Under the pieces are notes generated by a model. That model worked only from the letters and a program-made list of their open reading frames with translations, was not told the DNA's origin and did not search any database. Shown piece by piece: positions 25,005 through 33,731 of a stretch of 64,000 nt of DNA. A program made the position numbers and the translations under genes. The stretch covers positions 8,873 through 72,872 of the forward strand of contig CAZOBD010000002.1 in the NCBI GenBank assembly GCA_964577665.1. Reading direction: 5' to 3'. This DNA comes from CAYVTD01 sp964577665. GTDB taxonomy: Bacteria > Bacteroidota > Ignavibacteria > Kapaibacteriales > UBA2268. Numbering within the stretch: the stretch's first letter is position 1; the number at the start of each line of letters is the position of its first letter.

Positions 25005-26288
25005 CTAAAAGTCAATTTCTATTCGGCAGCCCGTGAAAAACATATCTTTTTTAACATCCAGCAGACTCGGCTGATTGATGTATTGCATATCTAACTGTAC
25101 ACTAAAATATGAATTAACAAAAAATTTGTATGTAAATTCTATGTCAGTTTCAAAATTTACTGCGTATAGACCTCTCTGCTGTTTATTTAATCGATAATTG
25201 TAGGAATTATGGCCTGCCGCAACCGCAATGCCGGTCTGATCCTGACTTCTGCCCGGCAGGAGTCCGGTATAAACAATGCCGGCGCCAATGTAATAATTAA
25301 ACTGATAAACAATTTCATCTGCAGTACCTATTCTGCCGTTGATAGAAAGCCCTTGATGGGGATCATCTTCCTCAAGGTAAACATCTTCCTCAAATACCAT
25401 GTAAACGCCCCAGTTCTTTATGTGGCTTGCAATATATTTATAATCATCAGTATAATACCAAAATCCGATACCGATTTTTGAATAATTATCAATTAATTTT
25501 ATCTGTCTGTCCGGCGGTTCACAAGGGCCCAGCAGCTCGCAAACTGAAGTCCCGGTAATATAATAAAGCGTTGATGATACGAGCAGTCCGTCGCTGTTTT
25601 TTAAAATAACCTGGGTACCGTTTGGGTTTTCCGGATCACCCGATACCCCGTCGAAAACTCCGGTTTGTATATGGATATTTTTCAAAGGCTCTAATCTGAG
25701 AACGGCACCGAGAGAAGATGTCGGGAAAATTGAGGGCCCGTTTTCGCCGCTTTGAGCAAACTCAACGCCGATACCGTGAGAGGGATTAAGAAAAAGTCCC
25801 GCAGTGTTTTTCACATCGAAATGCGCATTCAAATCAATCAAACCTGCCAAAAAACAAATCCGGTCGTCTAAAAAATCCTGATAGTAAAAAAAATCTAATA
25901 TTTTATATGTATTATGTGCCTCAATGCTCGATATACCTTGGGCAACTCCTGCATCTTCACCCGGAAAGCCGCCGTTGTTTCCAATATAATGAAAAAGTAC
26001 TTTTCCACCGTGCAATCCAAAAATATCATTTAAGTTGAAAGATGCAAATAACTGAAAATAATCCACATAGTAAAATTCATCCGTAAAATCATTCTGCGGA
26101 ATATACCATGGTTCCGCAGTATATAACATGTTGAGTTCAATACCCGCATCAAAAAGCTGATTCCTGAAACCGCCCCAGTCTCCTGTCAGTTTGTTTTCGA
26201 AAGAAGGAGCATCTGATGCTGCTTCATCTGCAAATGCACTGATGATTGAAAACAATACAAATGATAGATATATTAGAAAGTATCTCAT
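25005..26288 (-). CDS. OprB-family outer-membrane porin
   Basis: 427 residues with a signal peptide (1-20). The OprB-family opening ENKLTGDWGGFRNQLFDAGI is followed by repeated amphipathic barrel strands, LEPLKNIHIQTGVFDG and a C-terminal aromatic strand (GCRIEIDF). OprB porins import carbohydrates or other small solutes across the outer membrane. It lies 80 bp upstream of the His-rich protein on the same strand and may head the operon, so its cargo may not be a sugar. Confidence 0.85.
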   Translation of the reverse strand: MRYFLIYLSFVLFSIISAFADEAASDAPSFENKLTGDWGGFRNQLFDAGIELNMLYTAEPWYIPQNDFTDEFYYVDYFQLFASFNLNDIFGLHGGKVLFHYIGNNGGFPGEDAGVAQGISSIEAHNTYKILDFFYYQDFLDDRICFLAGLIDLNAHFDVKNTAGLFLNPSHGIGVEFAQSGENGPSIFPTSSLGAVLRLEPLKNIHIQTGVFDGVSGDPENPNGTQVILKNSDGLLVSSTLYYITGTSVCELLGPCEPPDRQIKLIDNYSKIGIGFWYYTDDYKYIASHIKNWGVYMVFEEDVYLEEDDPHQGLSINGRIGTADEIVYQFNYYIGAGIVYTGLLPGRSQDQTGIAVAAGHNSYNYRLNKQQRGLYAVNFETDIEFTYKFFVNSYFSVQLDMQYINQPSLLDVKKDMFFTGCRIEIDF

Positions 26289-26535
26289 GTTTATACCATA
26301 TTGTTAGTAACTAATACTTAATTCATATTCTGTTTTGCTTATTTAGTAAATAAGTTTATATAAGCTAAAATCAATTTAATTTAACAATATAAAAATAATT
26401 TTACCTTCACTAAAATAAAAAATAATGCGAACAAAACATTGGGTAAAAGGTTGGATGTAACCAAAGTGTTTTAGTAGATCATGTAATAGAGTAATTCATT
26501 TTTACTTATTGTATGTTAAATAAAAAAGTTCTTTC

Positions 26536-26614
26536 TCATCTTCAAATGAAGATGTTACAGTAGAAGAACTCGGCGGTGCAAATGTAAATGCCTCGAAATC
26601 GGGTGTAACCCATC
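26536..26614 (+). pseudogene. relic of an acyl-CoA carboxylase carboxyltransferase gene
   Basis: In one frame 26551-26610 reads DVTVEELGGANVNASKSGVT, the highly conserved EELGGAxxxxSKSGVxH segment of propionyl/acetyl-CoA carboxylase beta subunits. Matching sequence fades on both sides and the frame closes soon after, so only about 25 codons of a normally 510-residue protein remain. The rest of 26289-26693 is A/T-rich with no supported gene. Confidence 0.75.
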
Positions 26615-26693
26615 TGCGGGTATTCTGCTTAGTTTTTTTAATGAATGTATGATAAAGTAGAATATTTTGGAATTCCTGAAGTATAATTTTCGA

Positions 26694-28115
26694 TTATTTT
26701 TTCTTCAGTAAAGTAAGCCCTTCTACTGAAAAGCTCTTCTGGGGTATATATTCACCGGATTTAAGCAGCATTTTAGCAGATGCCTCCATATTCCACAGCG
26801 GATCATGCACAAGGACATAATCGGGATTATAATGATTCAGCCAGCTTGTAAGATCTCCCCTTCCGATGTAATCTGCATTATATGGATTAACAAGCCCTAA
26901 GATATCAATTATATACCTTTCGGAATACCAGCCGATATAGCCAATTTCGACGCATGCTACCTTTGCATTAGCAGGTGTATTGTTTTTTATCCATAAGCCG
27001 GCTTGTTTATATTCTTTTATTCCCTGCTTGTCAGGCAGACTGATAAGCGTATTAACCTGAAGGTTTAAAATAAATAAAAATGAAATCAATAATGACACAG
27101 CTTTAAGCATTTTGCCGGATATTTTCCATTCAATAATCACTTTTATAAAATATGAAAAGCCCAAATATGCAAATATCAAAAAAGGTGCATAATACCATAA
27201 ATAATATGGGATATTGAAATAAACATAAAATAGAGCAAGAAGAACTAAAAACAACAGGTAAATCTGCAAAAACATACTTTTAAATATTTTTGTTGCAATT
27301 CCTGCACCCGCTAAACCAAAAAGCAGAATTGAAAAAAAATTGTTAAATAAGTAAAAACTCTTAGTTTCATGCCAGTTTATAAAGAATAGCCCTTTAAAAA
27401 AAGAAAATTCTCCCCATAGACATGAACTACCCTGCATGATTTTAACGCTAAGTGTATGAGGCAGCATCTCGCCATAGTAAACAAAATTGAAAATATAATT
27501 TCCTGCAAGAATGATAAATGGAATAATAAATACGTACCACTTCGGAAATTTTCTTTTTAGAGTAAAGTGAAAAATAATAAGAATAATTATCAGAAATGCC
27601 GATTCCCCTCTTGTTAGAAAAAGAAAGGGAGCAGCAAAACTCAATGCAAAATATTTTTTTTCAAGAAACAGATATATGCTTAAAACAAGCAGAAATAAGT
27701 ACAAATTTGTTTCCATGCCGATGACAAGATAAAAATACTGTGTACTAACCATCAAAAAAGAAGGTATAGCCGCAAACAATAAAGGAAAATTATGTCTTTT
27801 TAACAGAATATAAATAATCCAGGATGTTAATAAAAGAAACAATCCTCCTAAAAAAGTATTCGCAGTATGTATATCTCTGAAAATATATGATGCTGCAAGC
27901 GCCAAATAGGTATATAAGGGTGAGGTTAAACCATTGAAAAACTCCCCTTTATTATAGACAAGTCCCCATCCTTCCAGAGCGTTGCGAATATATCTGTAAT
28001 AAATAAGTGTATCGTCAAGAACATGGAAACGAGAAAGGATGCTGTTAACGGTTGTAATTACGGCTAACAGGAAAAAAACGGCGCCGTTATGTAATTTATT
28101 GATTTTCACGGTCAA
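26694..28115 (-). CDS. GT-C-type membrane glycosyltransferase
   Basis: 473 residues with about ten hydrophobic helices. The catalytic-type motif FHVLDDTLIYYRYIRNALEG places a DD pair (34-35) in the first extracytoplasmic loop, and EFFNGLTSPLYTYL follows. This is the pattern of arabinofuranosyl/mannosyl transferases that use polyprenyl-phosphate sugars. The C-terminal half ends in a soluble domain with VLVHDPLWNMEASAKML. A longer relative is at 37478-39823. The acceptor is unknown. The start lies 17 bp beyond the tRNA terminator. Confidence 0.8.
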   Translation of the reverse strand: MTVKINKLHNGAVFFLLAVITTVNSILSRFHVLDDTLIYYRYIRNALEGWGLVYNKGEFFNGLTSPLYTYLALAASYIFRDIHTANTFLGGLFLLLTSWIIYILLKRHNFPLLFAAIPSFLMVSTQYFYLVIGMETNLYLFLLVLSIYLFLEKKYFALSFAAPFLFLTRGESAFLIIILIIFHFTLKRKFPKWYVFIIPFIILAGNYIFNFVYYGEMLPHTLSVKIMQGSSCLWGEFSFFKGLFFINWHETKSFYLFNNFFSILLFGLAGAGIATKIFKSMFLQIYLLFLVLLALFYVYFNIPYYLWYYAPFLIFAYLGFSYFIKVIIEWKISGKMLKAVSLLISFLFILNLQVNTLISLPDKQGIKEYKQAGLWIKNNTPANAKVACVEIGYIGWYSERYIIDILGLVNPYNADYIGRGDLTSWLNHYNPDYVLVHDPLWNMEASAKMLLKSGEYIPQKSFSVEGLTLLKKK

Positions 28116-28131
28116 AAAGCATTTTCATAAT

Positions 28132-28163
28132 AAAAAAGCCTTTGTATGTAAATTTACAAAGGC
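28132..28163 (-). terminator. terminator downstream of tRNA-Thr
   Basis: GCCTTTGTA (28138-28146) pairs with TACAAAGGC (28155-28163). On the minus strand it is followed by TTTTTT (28132-28137). Confidence 0.85.
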
Positions 28164-28176
28164 TTGTCTTTTTTTG

Positions 28177-28250
28177 AGCCACTGGTCGGATTCGAACCAA
28201 CGACCTGCTGATTACAAATCAGCTGCTCTGACCAACTGAGCTACAGTGGC
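28177..28250 (-). tRNA. tRNA-Thr (anticodon UGU)
   Basis: The minus strand gives a full cloverleaf: acceptor GCCACTG pairs with CAGTGGC, D arm AGCTCAGTTGGTCAGAGC, anticodon stem GCTGA/TCAGC around the loop TTTGTAA (anticodon TGT), and T arm with GGTTCGAATCC. About 74 nt; CCA is not encoded. Confidence 0.97.
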
Positions 28251-28260
28251 ATCAAATAGC

Positions 28261-28567
28261 TTACAAATATACAAAGTTTATTTTTAATATGCAAGTTTTT
28301 TCGGAATTTTTTAAATACTGCTCCCAAAGCGATTTTATGCCCGCCCTCTCCGTATGCTCAAGTATTCCCTGCTGCTCTAAGCGTTTTTGGGCTGATTTGT
28401 CTTTCAGCCACGAAATTAATTTACTGCGGATTTCTTTGTCTTCTGCTTTGGTCTCGCCTATGCGAACCTTTGAAGAAAAGCATTTCCCTTGATATTCAAT
28501 CCAATAGTACGGGGAATTTTTTCTAATATAAATAGAACCCCCATAATTTTTTTTCCCATTGTTTTAC
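28261..28567 (-). pseudogene. integrase N-terminal domain relic, frame broken at an A8 tract
   Basis: The minus strand encodes NYGGSIYIRKNSPYYWIEYQ and then a basic helical part (DKEIRSKLISWLKDKSAQKR) ending at a TAA near 28261. The opening matches the arm-binding N-terminus of phage-type tyrosine recombinases (GSIYxRKxSPYWWIxY). The only suitable start, an ATG followed by GGGAAAAAAAA, is one frame off. Eight As (28547-28554 on the complement) would need to be six or nine to join the frames. The catalytic domain is absent. It sits next to tRNA-Thr, a usual integration target. Confidence 0.6.
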
Positions 28568-28605
28568 CCCATAGATAAAAATGCCCGGCAAATATAATCT
28601 TTTGA

Positions 28606-28878
28606 TTGATTAAACATAAAATTAATAATAATAAGCAAGCGGTGCAAAAGGCAGATTTTCATTTTTTAAATTTGGAAAAAATACATCAGGAATGGAATAA
28701 TAAATCTTTACCTGCTAATTTGAAAAGAACTGCTGAAATTGCTCTTAACGGAAATGATTTGAGCGGCGACAAACTCGAAAAAGAAATTTCAAATGAATAT
28801 ATTATCGGAGCATTTGACTATTTCGTCGATGCTGAAAAACATATTATTGATACTTTATTGACAATATTGCGTAGTTAG
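28606..28878 (+). CDS. small hypothetical protein
   Basis: A 90-residue frame from TTG with no good ribosome site; GTG at codon 12 is an alternative. The product is helical and charged, with NLKRTAEIALNGNDLSGDKL and a C-terminal AEKHIIDTLLTIL. I do not recognise it, though small regulators such as FlgM have a similar size and composition. It lies among gene relics and may itself be non-functional. Confidence 0.4.
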   Translation: MIKHKINNNKQAVQKADFHFLNLEKIHQEWNNKSLPANLKRTAEIALNGNDLSGDKLEKEISNEYIIGAFDYFVDAEKHIIDTLLTILRS

Positions 28879-28884
28879 CTGATA

Positions 28885-29010
28885 GGTATTTCACACTCAT
28901 AATAAGCTTGAGAAAAGAAAAAGCCAACTCCCGCATCAGCTTGCGTAAGTTGTAAGCTGCACATGATAGTAATAAATTCATTTCGTCACTGCTTTTGATT
29001 CTTACCGTAG
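28885..29010 (-). pseudogene. relic of a transposase C-terminus
   Basis: On the minus strand one frame reads MNLLLSCAAYNLRKLMREL, the AYNLRKL motif near the end of IS1182/IS5-group DDE transposases. Upstream, KHEGLR and GYGKNQK fragments lie in other frames, showing at least one frameshift. No inverted repeats or catalytic residues remain. The rest of 28879-29311 shows nothing else I can support. Confidence 0.45.
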
Positions 29011-29311
29011 CCCTTCATGCTTGTCCACTCTTTTATTTGCAAGGTTTATTACAAAAAAAAGCATTTTCCGGCAAATAGAAAAGTATTAATGGTTAATAAA
29101 CTACTTTAGTTTTCAACTGCTTATTGGCTATTTCAGGATTGACTATTTAATAAAGTTACATTTAGACGCATAGACGCATTTAAACGCTTTTTAGACGAGA
29201 GGAAGAATGCTGAAAACCTGCTTGATGTCATAATCTGCACCGATGAAATCATCTTTAGGGCATTTTTCGGAAATATATATTTGCAAAGGCAGGCATTTAG
29301 AAGATGCAGTA

Positions 29312-29533
29312 TTATTTGAATTTTCTGCCTTCCTGAATTGCATCTAATATTTCCTTACGTGAAAGATTTAAACCGATGTCCTGCACATCAAGGGGGGAAG
29401 AATTTTTCTTTTCGGGCTTGATAGAAAAAAGGTTTCCGTTTTTGTCTCTCAGCTTCGCCTCGCCCTTGGTGAAAGCAATATCAAGTATATAAGAGAGCTT
29501 CTGCCTTGCGGTTGAATAGTTGAACACTTCCAT
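29312..29533 (-). CDS. Phd/YefM-type antitoxin
   Basis: 73 residues starting MEVFNYSTARQKLSYILD, the Phd/YefM DNA-binding fold (xxVFxYSxARxxL), with a Ser/Leu-rich C-terminus, LSRKEILDAIQEGRKF, typical of the toxin-binding tail. It lies 3 bp after the PIN toxin gene, so the order is toxin first. That is the reverse of most such pairs. Confidence 0.85.
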   Translation of the reverse strand: MEVFNYSTARQKLSYILDIAFTKGEAKLRDKNGNLFSIKPEKKNSSPLDVQDIGLNLSRKEILDAIQEGRKFK

Positions 29534-29536
29534 TTC

Positions 29537-29929
29537 TTATACCTCAATATTGTTTATTCCAAGTTCACTTGCAATATGATTCATTTTCTTATCTAACGAA
29601 AATAATGTGATGTTATTTTTGATGCAGGAGGAGAGGATATAGGCATCATAGGCATAGATATTATATTTTTCGCATAAAAGCAAGCTATGGCTTAAATCGA
29701 CATTCAAATATTCAACAGGAATCCGGGAGTAAATATCAAGAGCTTTTTTTACATCGTTCAAATTGCATCTATGCCTTTTCATAAGAGCAGACAAGGCGTT
29801 TCCAATTTCAAAATGGACAGACAGCGGCGCCAGAAGTTCAGCGTTCATTGTTTTTTTTACGATGGCATCTTTTTCTTTTTCGCCTGCTATAACGGCAATC
29901 AGTATGGAAGTATCTATAAGTATTTTCAT
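29537..29929 (-). CDS. VapC-like PIN-domain toxin
   Basis: Start set at MKILIDTSILIAVIAGEKE; a 5-codon extension is possible. PIN acids are visible: D in IDTSIL, E in VHFEIGNALSAL, D in YAYDAYILSSCIK and D in LFSLDKKMNHIA. The four-acid centre is intact, so an active RNase is likely. Paired with the Phd-type gene just downstream. Confidence 0.88.
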   Translation of the reverse strand: MKILIDTSILIAVIAGEKEKDAIVKKTMNAELLAPLSVHFEIGNALSALMKRHRCNLNDVKKALDIYSRIPVEYLNVDLSHSLLLCEKYNIYAYDAYILSSCIKNNITLFSLDKKMNHIASELGINNIEV

Positions 29930-30162
29930 AATGTTTAAAAACATATTAAATGGAAGAATATTTTATGGAAGCATACTCCAGAGTTTTATTTTTTCATCAC
30001 TTCTTTCTATTCCAAAATCTTAATTTTTTCTTTAACTTAAAGTAAACTTCATAAGAGTAAAAACAATGAGGTGCTACGAGCTTTTAACAGCAGTAAAAAA
30101 TTATTTGTTAATAAAAGTTAAATTTCTTTTGCATACCTTATATAAAATTCCCTATTTTTTCT

Positions 30163-30170
30163 TATTTTTG
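30163..30170 (+). promoter_or_regulatory. possible -7 promoter element upstream of gatE
   Basis: TATTTTTG, 55 bp before the gatE ATG, matches TAnnTTTG. No -33 element is clear at 17-23 bp upstream. Confidence 0.25.
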
Positions 30171-30225
30171 TTGCTTGTAGAAAATTGAAGAAAAAGATTA
30201 GGAATTTTGATTAGCAGGTATAGTT

Positions 30226-32151
30226 ATGTACGATTTTAAGTTCAAGCCGTTTGAGGAAATGACACCCGAAGACTATGAAAGAGTCGGCTTTATGTCGGGA
30301 TTGGAAGTACATCAGCAGCTTTTGACCGATAAAAAGCTTTTTTGCAGGTGCCCTGCCGGAAAATACAGCAAAGAATATCATGCGGAGATATTGCGCCACA
30401 TGCGCCCGACGCTTTCCGAGCTTGGCGAGTACGACGGAACGGCTTTGATGGAATTCAAGACAAAGAAAGACATCATTTACCGCATAAACCACGAAACCGT
30501 CTGCACTTATGAAATGGACGACACGCCGCCTTTTACAATAAACGAGCAGGCTCTCGATATTTCCATGGAAATCGGTATGCTGCTAAACTGCTCCATTGTT
30601 GACGAACTTCACATAGCTCGAAAGCAGTATCTGGACGGCAGTATTCCCACCGGATTTCAAAGAACTGCAATCACTTCTCTGAACGGATGGGTACCTTACA
30701 AAGACAGGAAAATCAAAATATGGCAGATGTCCCTCGAGGAAGATTCATGCCGCGAGTACAGCGACTCAGGGCATACAAGAGTTTACCTTGCCGACCGCCT
30801 CGGAATGCCTCTTATTGAAACCGTAACAGCGCCCGATATGAAAACGCCGCAGGAAGTAGCCGAAGTAAATCATCTTCTAAGCAGAATAGCGCGTTCCACC
30901 GGGCATGTCAGAACAGGCGTCGGCGCTGCCCGGGAAGACGTAAACGTCAGCGTTACAGGCGGCACAAGAATCGAGATAAAGGGCGTACCCAGCATAAAAA
31001 GAATACCACTTTTGACATACAACGAGGCTATGCGTCAGTGGAATCTGCTCAGGCTCCGTGAGGAACTGAAAAGGCGAGGAATTACAACTGAGACTTTTAA
31101 AGCGAAAACCGATGATATAACCCATCTTGTCAGAAAAACATCATACAAACCCATATACGACGCAATAAAAGACGATAAAGTCGTAAAATGCGTAACTCTG
31201 CGCGGCTTTAAAGGCTTGCTGAGCTGGCAGACACAAACGGATACATTTTTTGCAAAAGAGATTTCTGACAGAGTGCGTGTAATTGCCTGCCTTACTACTC
31301 TTCCGAATATTGTTCACTCGGACAGTACCGAGGTAACCCTTTCAAGCTCGGAGGGACAGAAGATTAGAAAATTCGCAGGCTGCAGCGATGATAAAGATAC
31401 GCTTGTGATAGTCTGGGGCAGTGAAGAAGACACCGAGATGGCTGCTAATGAAATTATCATACGGGCAAAAGAAGCTGCTATCGGAGTTCCTTCCGAAACA
31501 CGGCAGGCTCTGCGCGACGGTACAAACGGCTTCGAAAGAATCCTGCCCGGACCCGACAGGATGTATCCTGATACCGACCTTCCTCCTAAGGAAATCTCCG
31601 ACGAAAGAAAGGAAATTCTAAGGATAAACACACCGGAATTTTTGTGGGAAAGAGAAACATGGTACAAAGAAATTGGAGTTCCCGAAGATTTGATAGAAGA
31701 CCTTGCGGTTTCAGTTCATGCTCCGCTTTTCAAAAAAGCTGTCAAAGAGCTGAATGTCTCTCCTGTTATTGCTGCATCGGCTGTAATAAAGCATCCAAAA
31801 ACCTTGAACAAACGGGGGCTCGATGTAAAAATACTCGAAGATGAAGATATCCTTTGGAAAGTACTAAAAGCACATTCAGAAGGCAGAATTATCAAAGAGG
31901 GAGTATTTGTTGCCTTAGAAAATGCAGTAAATGCAGGCGTTCTCACCGAAGACGAGCTTCCGCCGCCGGCAGAAGACAGCGAAATGAAATATGCCGTTTC
32001 TCAGGCTGAAAAAGAGATTGACAAGATAGAACTGTATGACGAAAAGAACAAACCGGTTTTAATAATGGCAGAAGTAATGAGAGAGCTTCGCGGCAGAGCG
32101 GATGCAAAGAAAGTTTTGGAAATAATCGAAAAAAATGTAAAGGAGTCGTAA
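30226..32151 (+). CDS. gatE: glutamyl-tRNA(Gln) amidotransferase subunit E
   Basis: Kinase/transamidation subunit that phosphorylates Glu on Glu-tRNA(Gln) and accepts ammonia from GatD to form Gln-tRNA(Gln). 641 residues. The GatB-type core opens GLEVHQQLLTDKKLFCRCPA, with YQ-type signatures AREDVNVSVTGGTRIEIKG. An AspRS-like insertion domain (about 370-460; RVIACLTTLPNIV to IVWGSEEDTEMA) is diagnostic of GatE and absent from bacterial GatB. The helical tail and YqeY-like C-terminus follow. gatD starts one base after its stop. The GatDE enzyme is the archaeal form; its presence in a bacterial context is unusual. Confidence 0.93.
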   Translation: MYDFKFKPFEEMTPEDYERVGFMSGLEVHQQLLTDKKLFCRCPAGKYSKEYHAEILRHMRPTLSELGEYDGTALMEFKTKKDIIYRINHETVCTYEMDDTPPFTINEQALDISMEIGMLLNCSIVDELHIARKQYLDGSIPTGFQRTAITSLNGWVPYKDRKIKIWQMSLEEDSCREYSDSGHTRVYLADRLGMPLIETVTAPDMKTPQEVAEVNHLLSRIARSTGHVRTGVGAAREDVNVSVTGGTRIEIKGVPSIKRIPLLTYNEAMRQWNLLRLREELKRRGITTETFKAKTDDITHLVRKTSYKPIYDAIKDDKVVKCVTLRGFKGLLSWQTQTDTFFAKEISDRVRVIACLTTLPNIVHSDSTEVTLSSSEGQKIRKFAGCSDDKDTLVIVWGSEEDTEMAANEIIIRAKEAAIGVPSETRQALRDGTNGFERILPGPDRMYPDTDLPPKEISDERKEILRINTPEFLWERETWYKEIGVPEDLIEDLAVSVHAPLFKKAVKELNVSPVIAASAVIKHPKTLNKRGLDVKILEDEDILWKVLKAHSEGRIIKEGVFVALENAVNAGVLTEDELPPPAEDSEMKYAVSQAEKEIDKIELYDEKNKPVLIMAEVMRELRGRADAKKVLEIIEKNVKES

Positions 32152-32152
32152 G

Positions 32153-33541
32153 ATGCCGTCAAATGATGATTACAAAGGATACAGAGAAGAAGCGCTTGAA
32201 AAACTGAAAGAATATAATGCCAAAGTATGGAGCGACGTAGAAATAAAAACTACCGAAGGAGTATTCCGCGGAATTATTCTTCCCCGCTCCGAAACAGCAG
32301 ACCAGTATCATATCGTTATTAAACTTGCCACCGGATATAACATTGGTATTAACAGCAATAAAGTAACGGATGTAAAAATTTTCGGCAGAAAAGAAGCACA
32401 TTACAAAATTCCCGAGCAGGAGTTTCCTTATTCTAAAAACAAACCGAGAGTAAAACTTTTCGGAACAGGCGGCACCATTGCCTCCCGTCTTGACTACAGA
32501 ACAGGCGCGGTTATTCCGGCATTTTCGCCGGGAGAACTTTACGGCTCCGTACCCGAGCTGGCAGATTACTGCAACCTTGAAACAGAGAAGCTCTACGGCG
32601 TTTTTTCCGAAAATATGGGTCCCGAGCAGTACATAGCCACTGCAAAAGCCATTGGCAGAGAAATCGAGCAGGGCGTGGACGGCATCGTAATCGGACATGG
32701 AACCGACACACTGCACCACACTGCGGCGGCACTTTCCTTTATGGTGCAAAACTCACCCGTACCAATTGTTATGGTCGGCAGCCAGCGCTCTTCGGACAGG
32801 CCCAGCTCCGACGCTGCTTTAAACTTGATGCACTCCGTTAAAACTGCGGCTGAATCTGATATAGCCGAAGTGCTTGTCTGTATGTTCGGTCCCACATCCG
32901 ACATGTACGGTCTGCTGCACCCCGGCACACGCGTCAGAAAAATGCACTCGAGCTACCGCTCAACATTCAGAACGATAGGCGAAATTCCCATAGCCATGGT
33001 TGACAGAAATAAAATCACTCCCCTGCGGAAAAACTACCGCCGCAGACGCAATGATAAAGATGTGAAAATAAATGCCGTTTTTGAAGAAAAAGTGGCGATA
33101 ATCTATTATTACCCAAATATGATGCCTGATATTGTTTATTCACTTATAGACAACGGCTATAAAGGCATAGTCATAGCCGGAACCGGTCTGGGCCACGTAA
33201 ACAAACCTCTTTACCCCGCTTTGAAAGCATGTAATGACGCCGGCATAGCAGTTTACATGACAGTACAGACTCTTTGGGGATACGTTCAGATGTATGTTTA
33301 CGAAACAGGAAGAGAAATGATGGAGCTCGGAGTAATACCCTCTGCAAATATGCTCCCGGAAGTGGCATATATAAAACTCGGATGGGCTTTGGGGCAGACA
33401 AGCGATTTGGAAAAAGTACGGGAGATAATGCTCACCCCCATCGCTGAGGAAATAACTGAACGAGAGCCGTCAAACGGCTATCTGATTTTTCAGGGAGGCA
33501 TCCCGGAAGTAGAGGAATTTATTTCAAAATACAGAAAGTAA
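32153..33541 (+). CDS. gatD: glutamyl-tRNA(Gln) amidotransferase subunit D
   Basis: Asparaginase-like glutaminase that supplies ammonia to GatE. 462 residues. The N-terminal Tudor-like domain (about 15-85, VEIKTTEGVFRGIILPR) distinguishes it from plain asparaginases. The catalytic domain has LFGTGGTIASRLDYRTGAV with the first Thr and GIVIGHGTDTLHHTAAALSF with the second Thr-Asp, then VGSQRSSDRPSSDA and a Lys-rich later part. Arranged immediately after gatE as a two-gene operon ending at a bidirectional terminator. Confidence 0.94.
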   Translation: MPSNDDYKGYREEALEKLKEYNAKVWSDVEIKTTEGVFRGIILPRSETADQYHIVIKLATGYNIGINSNKVTDVKIFGRKEAHYKIPEQEFPYSKNKPRVKLFGTGGTIASRLDYRTGAVIPAFSPGELYGSVPELADYCNLETEKLYGVFSENMGPEQYIATAKAIGREIEQGVDGIVIGHGTDTLHHTAAALSFMVQNSPVPIVMVGSQRSSDRPSSDAALNLMHSVKTAAESDIAEVLVCMFGPTSDMYGLLHPGTRVRKMHSSYRSTFRTIGEIPIAMVDRNKITPLRKNYRRRRNDKDVKINAVFEEKVAIIYYYPNMMPDIVYSLIDNGYKGIVIAGTGLGHVNKPLYPALKACNDAGIAVYMTVQTLWGYVQMYVYETGREMMELGVIPSANMLPEVAYIKLGWALGQTSDLEKVREIMLTPIAEEITEREPSNGYLIFQGGIPEVEEFISKYRK

Positions 33542-33672
33542 TAATATCTTCAAAATATTACTGATTTCAGATGTTTTTTTTTCCTAAAGCAGATAAGTCA
33601 AAGTAAAAATGTAAAAAACACAGAATTACTTTATATTAAAGCAGTAAAACGGTGCCAGAATATCTTTTATAC

Positions 33673-33706
33673 AAAAAAAGACTCTGTTTATTTGACAGAG
33701 TCTTTT
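33673..33706. terminator. bidirectional terminator between gatD and 33732
   Basis: GACTCTGT (33680-33687) pairs with ACAGAGTC (33695-33702), flanked by A-tract on the left and T-tract on the right, so it can act for both convergent genes. Confidence 0.9.
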
Positions 33707-33731
33707 GTAATTTTGTAGTAAACGTATGAAA

